Source of the DNA: Hoplostethus atlanticus
Taxonomy: Eukaryota > Chordata > Actinopteri > Trachichthyiformes > Trachichthyidae
Direction of reading: 5' to 3'
Length of the DNA stretch: 64,000 nucleotides
Assembly (NCBI GenBank): GCA_034670405.1
Contig: JAXDDX010000062.1
Span: 1,364,001-1,428,000, forward strand
Made by a program: the position numbers and the translations under genes. A model generated the notes under the pieces. It made no database searches. It had not been told where the DNA came from and was given only the letters and a program-made list of their open reading frames with translations. Shown one piece after another: positions 57,801 to 64,000 of this stretch. Each line of letters starts with the position of its first letter. Positions within the stretch are counted from its first letter, which is position 1.

Positions 57801-60800
57801 TTGGCTGTCTAAATCTATCGCACCTGATCCAATCAGATAGGGAGGCATCATGAGCCAACAGAGCGTCTTAGGCCACTTTCTCACCAATCCCGTTCACTCT
57901 GAGAGAGCTAAAGCTTATCAGTTTGTGGCGCACATTATTCCCATCCTGCATGGAGGATCTTTCTAATGCCCACTGGGGTCTTTCCAGGGCCATAGTGGGA
58001 AGCAGTATAGAAGTGTGGATAATCTGTATAGATCCAGGGACTGTTGTGGTTCATGATAGCTCCTCAAATTGCTTCTGTCCAATCACCTTATCCTGAAATG
58101 CCAGTTTTTTTTTTTTTCTCAGCCTGTAACATTCTCCTCCAAAGCATTCTGGGGTCAAGGGTAGGAAACGGGATTGATGAAGGATAGACTTAATAAATTC
58201 TTCTCCGATTTAGAAGTTATTGATGACAGGCTTGAGGAGAATCTAACAGATGACCTTTTGACCCTTTGCAGGTGTGCAGCGGCGGCCAATGTCATCGGTT
58301 CCCGGTGGGTCTGGGGAGAACATCGTCTATGCCGTGCTGTGTGGTGGAGCCTTCGCCGGTGCTCTCTCATATGTAAGTTGGATCGGTTCTATCGGTTTAT
58401 GATCTCGGTATCAGAATAAAATGGATTCAGACTTAAAACTTTGACTTCTCCCTTCTCCACAGGCATATAGCACTGTCACGACAGACAGTGCCAGGTTCAA
58501 TGATCGAATTTCTGAAATCAATGCCAGACCCAAGACGGAGTGGGTGCCTAAACCATGGCCACACAAGAGTAAGTCCACCCCACCAGCCTCTTCCTCCCCA
58601 TCCTCACCCGCCACTTACATTTCTAATCTGCTCTACTGTGTTAGACCAGAGCTCCTCAACTGGCTTGACGATTATAACTCAATTCTTCCCATCATCTGGG
58701 CTCCATCTGAGGTTGCTGTTATTGGTTTGTGAGCTTTGTCCACGTTGTCTGGGAAAAGGAACCTCCTAAAGACTTTTTAACGACACGTGGATGATTTTGG
58801 TGTCTATCTTTATCATCACTTAACAGCTAAACTGACCAACGGAATCGTCTCCCCATAAATTCAGTGTTTTACTTTGATGGACACAACTCAAATGCAGCCC
58901 TTGTTTAGTTCTTGGTTTGGTCTGCGTCACCCTGAGAGAACAGAGTGAGGTGATCAAAGCAAAGGATTGTGGGACAGTCCTGGATTATCCTCGGTTTATT
59001 TCAGTGTTGAGGGGAGTGTCACTGACCGACCACACAAAGAAGACTCATCTGAAGCGGGCAGCTTGCTCAGTCTGTCTGTGCTTAAGCTAAGAGAAGTCAG
59101 TAGGGTGTCTACTCTAGCAACAGACAGAAGCGAATAACCACATGCTATGTGCATGATGGGATGGGATGGTCTTCCTAGTATGTAACTTTACCAAAGGTAG
59201 CCTAAAATACTGACTAAAGGCTAAACAAGTAATGTTAGCTTACTAGCCTACCTAGTCCATCACATCCAAATAGCTGTAGCCACATAGCTCGCTAGAGTAA
59301 AGCCCAGTTTCAAACGTTTCCATACATATGCTTATCATATTTGGGCATAATGAAATGAAGAAAATCATAAAATACAAAACTAAATAAATAATTTTAAACA
59401 AACTGAGAATTTGCTCAGATGCTTCATAGCATATTTGTTGTAGAATAAATGTAGCTTTATCCAGGCTTTCAATGAAGAGTTTGTGTCCCATGGACTAAAT
59501 GCTGTTTCGGAGGCTCATATCCTCTAAACACAAATGCCCTCTGGTCCAACACACGCCACTGTTTATACTCTGTTTTATTTATTATGTTAGGGTTGGACAG
59601 TAGAGAGATGAAATTAGATGTAATTATAGAGGCCCCCCCACTATGCGTGGAAGTTTGTTTTGGCAAGCCTGACTGGAGCAATCATAGCAGTGAACCTAGT
59701 ATACTGATAGCAGCAGCAGCAACACAACAACTGTATACAGTCACACATGCAGGGGAGACATTGCTTGACTGTATAGACCTGCAATGAAACTTATTTGGCT
59801 TATACAGAGTACATCTCACGGTTTGTATTAAGATAACCCATTTCTTGTAGTTTTTATTACAGATAATGCAACACATCATATTCAAGGAAATATAATTTCA
59901 TTCACCATAGAAGGGTATCAAATGGCATTGTTTTAGAAAATATATCAGAATCGGCAAAGGTTCTGCTACCCATATTCATTTGACATTCTGCAGTAACTCA
60001 TCCACAAGTCATTATTGCATACTAAAGCATACATTTCTATTATGTGATGTGACCTGTTTCTCTGTAAACCTGTGACACTGTGGTTGTCTGTCTGTTTGCA
60101 GGCAGCGATGGGGAAGATGAGGGTGAGTTCTGTCGTGACTGACATTTTGCATTATTTATAACCACCGCCTGAAAACCTGCTTTCTGAATTGTCACTGAAC
60201 TGTTGCTCTGGGCTCAAGGGAAAACTTGGCATGTGCTTGATATTATGATTCTCACAATCTCACTGTTAAGATTCACACATTAGTTGCTGTGAAAGCTCAT
60301 AATTGCACTAATCACAGTTCTTTGTAGTAACACTAACTTAATTGGGGCCTGTTGCCACTTGCATTTCCAAGAATTGTCCAAGAAATATCCAATTAGTAGA
60401 ACTATAGGAATTAAAAGCATCAAATGAACAAGGCAGGTATACCAGATGTGCAAAATAACAGCAGTTAGTGCATGCTGAGACAGAAATATATAAAATAGGA
60501 GAATAATTTAAATAATTTATAAAATATATGCAGCATGAAATTATGAATTATATATCCAACAAGTTATCAAAGTGTGTTTGTCATGAATCCACTCCTTAAT
60601 CCTTATTGCTGAGACGCTGCAGCATTCTCCGGCTCATATTTACAACTTATGATTTTAAAGGCGATCCGTTCTGATTAAAAGTTGGGTTGAGTGACCTGCT
60701 GCTAGACAGTCTTGATGAGGTTAGAAGAGCTCTGTTCAGTATTAACAGCGAGGCCCAGTGCCACAGGACTTGTATAGTGCCGTCTCATTTGACATCTGGT

Positions 60801-63646
60801 TGACAGTGTGGCTGAGACCTGCTCAAGGAACCTATAAAGAAGGAAAAGTCAGATCCAGGGACATTTGGAGGCTATTATCACCGTGAAACATGAATCTTTT
60901 GGATATCTGCCTTTTTGGTTTGCTTAGTAAAGGCAATATATACCGTAAGCTATCTATGATGGCATGGCACTAACGTTACTTACTTGCTTAGCTTCCCAGC
61001 AGTGGTCTAAGACTGGTCCGTTGTGGTCAGATCCTTGAATGCGTGATACTATTAAACTTATTTTATCAATCAAAATTCATAATGAACATGCCCAAAACAT
61101 TAGCCAGTAAACAAAATGACAATTTTGCGTCTGCGTCATTGCCAGGTTAGAACGCTTTTTGAAACTCGGGCTTCAAAAACTAAGGTGTGACTTTCCCATC
61201 TGCTACAACAGCAATTGTGCTGCAGGTTTTACATTTTGTCTCCAAGTAACACATGGCCTATCTGACCTTTCCTTCTTTATAGGTTCCTTGGGTCTGCCAT
61301 ACTGTAAATGCCTCGCATTTGTATTCCACTTTCGCAGATGATACAGTTTTTAAGCATACATAACTCTATGCGAGTTGAACAGAGAACAATCAGTCACAGT
61401 CCAACAGTCAACCACTGCTTCAGACTGCACACTTTGGCAACCTAATCCTAAATCTTATTTCTTGTAATTTGTGTGTTTAGAATTTGTGCTTTTGATGCAT
61501 GTTATTTAGACCGGATTATCAAAATGCACGCAGAAGAATCTTCCTGGTAGTCATAAATTCACAAGGAGGTATGCTTGCTAAAAAGTGAAAATCTTCTCCC
61601 AAAAGGTACAATCAGATGACTTGAGGACCCTGCAAAGCACAGTCACATTTTCTATATTCAGAGCCAAAACATGAATGAGTAAATATATGAATTGTGTTGA
61701 ACATAAATAGGAATGGAGCAAATGAGGGGTCGTTGAAACAGTGACAATTACAGAACTAAAATGTAATGAAACAGTAAAAATATAAAGGCTGATTAATAAC
61801 CGCGTGTGCAAACTAACAGCAGTAGCGCATACTTAATACTTCATAATCATAAGATTTTATAATTCATAATGAAAATAAGTAGAATATGTACATTGTGAGA
61901 ATATTATAAAAATAAATAAAACTTTAAAAAAAAATCTCTTACATATGTGTTGTGTGCCACCTATAAACTGACTTGGGGCTATAATGGGATTACATGTGCT
62001 CTAAGCCTCTTGACAAAGCTCATCACTAATGGCTTTCGTGACATTTCCATGATTGCATTTCATCCTACTCATCTACACTTTTAGAGTTGCTTTGGAGCAA
62101 TGCTACTTTGGGAACTGCAATAAAACAATTTTGACAATCCTATGTCTTGTGTGACCTCTCCTTTCCTAATTTCTACCCTATTGGCCAACAGAACGGATCA
62201 AAACGGGGCCTTCTTGATAAATCTCCCCCCATGTTGGGCAACCCTTAAAACCCTTAAACTCCCTCTTTTCTGTCCCTTTCAGTCTTCTCTGCCTTCCCCC
62301 TACCTTTTTAGGAAGAAAAAAAAATAGTTCACCATCTTAAAATACGTTCGGCATTTGCTACCAAATGGACATCTCTGCTCCAAGTGAGACCAGCTGGTGC
62401 CTATCATCATTTTCCAATAATCAAGGCTTCTTCTCATAGAGCGCTCACCATTGACATCACCAATGCATCTCGCTAGCTGCTAGCAGCCCATATCCATTTG
62501 TTGCAAATTTCACAACCTTAGCCTCTTGTGGTTGAATTTGGATTAACAGTGACATTGTCAATGTGTAAGTGTAATTTATTTTTGAAAAAAACCCAAACTA
62601 GATTCTTCTTCCGTTTCTCTAACTCTTTGTATCTTTACTCTTTTCAGTGTAATGCTAAAGCTAAGGTCCTCTGTGGCCCGCTCAGCTACTCGTCCTAGAA
62701 CTGGACTCTTTGGATCTGAACAGGAGAACAAAATCCCTCTCACCTACTTTCCTCCTCTCCTGTACTGCTAAGAAAGAAAGAGTCCCACGCTCAACCTAAA
62801 ACCTCTGGACATTTCTGTGCTGGATACTGCGTCTCGTTTCTACTTTTATTCATTATTCTCATTAGATTCCACGGTGATTAAATGGCTTCTGCTGCTGTAA
62901 TAAGTGTTAATGGGTACATGTTTGAAGAGGTTAAATGGACACAAACATGCACAAACCACTTGCTTCGCTAATTGTGGCAGATTTTGTCCCCCCATTGGTT
63001 TATGTCGTTGAATAGCTGAGTGGTTTGAAATAAATGTTAAAGGAATATACTGTGTTTTGTTGGTAGATTGGCCTGTTGGTCAACTTAGCTGTTAAATTAA
63101 CTTAGACGCTAAAACCATCCATGCTAACACTTTAGCATACACTGTTGCTACAAGTTCTTTCTTTTTGAGATGATGCTACTGGTCTATCATGCAACATAGT
63201 GGATGCTTAGCATGGAGCACTAGAGCAAACATTGACCAAGGGCCAAACTCCAAAAACCCGATGTATGATCATCTCATTTTAAGATTAAAGACGCACAATC
63301 TACCTGGGCTGTCTCAGCTGTCTCACTGTCAGACTTACAGAGTTCCTGATAACTGGTAGCTTGTAATTGGATGGTAAGAAACTACGATATTTAACTTCCC
63401 CCACCTTACACCTTAACCTGCACTCCTTTCCTAACTCTTTGTTTTTTTCCTCCCTTCCCTCTCATCTTTGTCTTGTTCTTCCCCCTTTTTTTTTTTTGAG
63501 TTTGCATGCAGTTGTGTAGTGAATGTGTTGCCGCTGGGGTTTTTGCAGGTGGAGTATTCGCGGAGGGAATTGGTAAGGTCTGGAGTGGCATGGCTATGAC
63601 TGGTGCTTCTATGTTCTGGGTCAGCCCGCAGGACAGCTACAACTAG
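54849..63646 (+). CDS. mgarp: MGARP-like mitochondrial protein
   Basis: Mammalian MGARP is a mitochondrial protein linked to HIF-1 and to mitochondrial transport. Exons 54849-54924, 58272-58372, 58463-58568, 60102-60122 and 63549-63646 join in phase to 402 nt, 133 aa. The N-terminus MFSCRAAWQRCGPLARRAAYR is an arginine-rich mitochondrial presequence. RRPMSSVPGGSGENIVYAV aligns with the family block RRMSS..PG.SG.N..YY. One membrane segment follows (VLCGGAFAGALSYAY), then a conserved-looking STVTTDSARFN. Neighbourhood (ndufc1, naa15, rab33b) supports the assignment. The glutamate-rich tail that names the mammalian protein is nearly absent: only SSDGEDE remains before a new end VFAEGIGKVWSGMAMTG. 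An acceptor at 62647 would give another terminal exon with an immediate stop after EDE and an AATAAA near 63029. The last two exons are the least certain. Confidence 0.75.
55840..56005. mobile_element. Foldback element in mgarp intron 1
   Basis: GCAGGTTTTCATTCCAACTG and CACTACAGCAGTTCATTT are mirrored by AAATGAGCTACTGTAGTG and GATTGAAAGCCTGCAG. The inverted repeat is imperfect and lacks a target duplication. Confidence 0.65.
56150..56400 (+). repeat. Fish interspersed repeat with CCACT...GCTCAAGG blocks
   Basis: Contains TGAAGTGCGTTGCTCAAGGC and the downstream CAGCCGGTGATTCAAAGCGG and CCTGTAGGCCGCCGCTGC. These blocks recur across fish genomes. Exact family not assigned. Confidence 0.55.
56401..58271 (+). 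other. Rest of mgarp intron 1
   Basis: Contains T-runs near 56878-56895 and 56942-56954 and no coding evidence. Confidence 0.45.
60123..62647 (+). other. Large mgarp intron
   Basis: AT-rich intron without recognisable genes or well-bounded elements. Confidence 0.45.
62648..63045 (+). other. Possible alternative terminal exon of mgarp
   Basis: Follows a good acceptor (TTACTCTTTTCAG). In the phase left by exon 4 it reads a valine codon and then TAA. AATAAA near 63029 would end the transcript. No open frame, so it would be almost entirely 3' UTR. Confidence 0.4.
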
Positions 63647-64000
63647 TATCATTCATAGCGGCTGTTAGTAGCTATGTTTCCATCCAACTGTAAAGGAAAT
63701 TTTATGCACTCTTCAACTGTCGCAAAAAACGTGAAATGCCGCCAATCAATCCATCAGCTGGATTGAAGTTAATACTTTCTAAATGTTACAAAAACACTTT
63801 CACAAAAATAGTCTTAAGAATCGATTATTATTGGGCAAACTGTTATTGTTCTTTAGTGTAAGCTAATGTTGGTCATAAACTTAAGAAATGCACTTTGTGA
63901 CACTCTTAATGTACCAACTAATGATCATACAACATGTCTGACAGGTTGCGGTGGGCTGACATTTCAGAGTCCAAAGCCACTTCCTTCAGTTTTCGTAATT
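63647..64000. other. mgarp 3' UTR or spacer
   Basis: No gene seen up to the window edge. The polyadenylation site of the second mgarp end is not identified. Confidence 0.35.

Overview
The window is nuclear DNA from a ray-finned (teleost) fish. The evidence is short exons with GT-AG introns, dense CA, GT and ATT microsatellites, fish SINE tails, Tc1-like and hAT-like elements, and gene order. No virus, CRISPR array, prokaryotic operon or rRNA gene was seen. All exon models were built by eye from splice sites, phase and remembered protein families; none was checked by a database search.

Left part (1-16.8 kb). A minus-strand rnaseh2c (RNase H2 subunit C) has five exons, one of them a 5' non-coding exon near 2.5 kb. 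A 1,055 bp non-autonomous hAT-type element with a perfect 8 bp target duplication lies at 4702-5756. A plus-strand HIPK-like kinase gene (6848-10344) has intact catalytic motifs but a damaged C-lobe. It is followed by a 16 bp minisatellite and a SINE, then by a complete six-exon gene for a 220-residue four-transmembrane protein that I could not name (12709-16301).

Middle and right part (18-64 kb). The order is rab33b (-), a vertebrate malate synthase gene (+, 14 exons, 542 aa), naa15 (-, 20 exons), ndufc1 (+) and mgarp (+). From general knowledge of human 4q31, MGARP, NDUFC1, NAA15 and RAB33B are neighbours there too, so this block looks like conserved synteny with malate synthase as the extra gene. 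naa15 and ndufc1 are head to head across about 660 bp. Malate synthase and naa15 converge, as do the four-TM gene and rab33b.

Functionally the genes are independent housekeeping loci: RNA/DNA hybrid repair (rnaseh2c), Golgi and autophagy traffic (rab33b), glyoxylate-derived malate synthesis, N-terminal acetylation (naa15), respiratory complex I (ndufc1) and mitochondrial transport (mgarp). Introns and spacers are full of foldback elements and microsatellites, several directly against splice acceptors. Two conserved genes (rnaseh2c, naa15) each contain exactly one surplus base, which points to assembly indels or real lesions.
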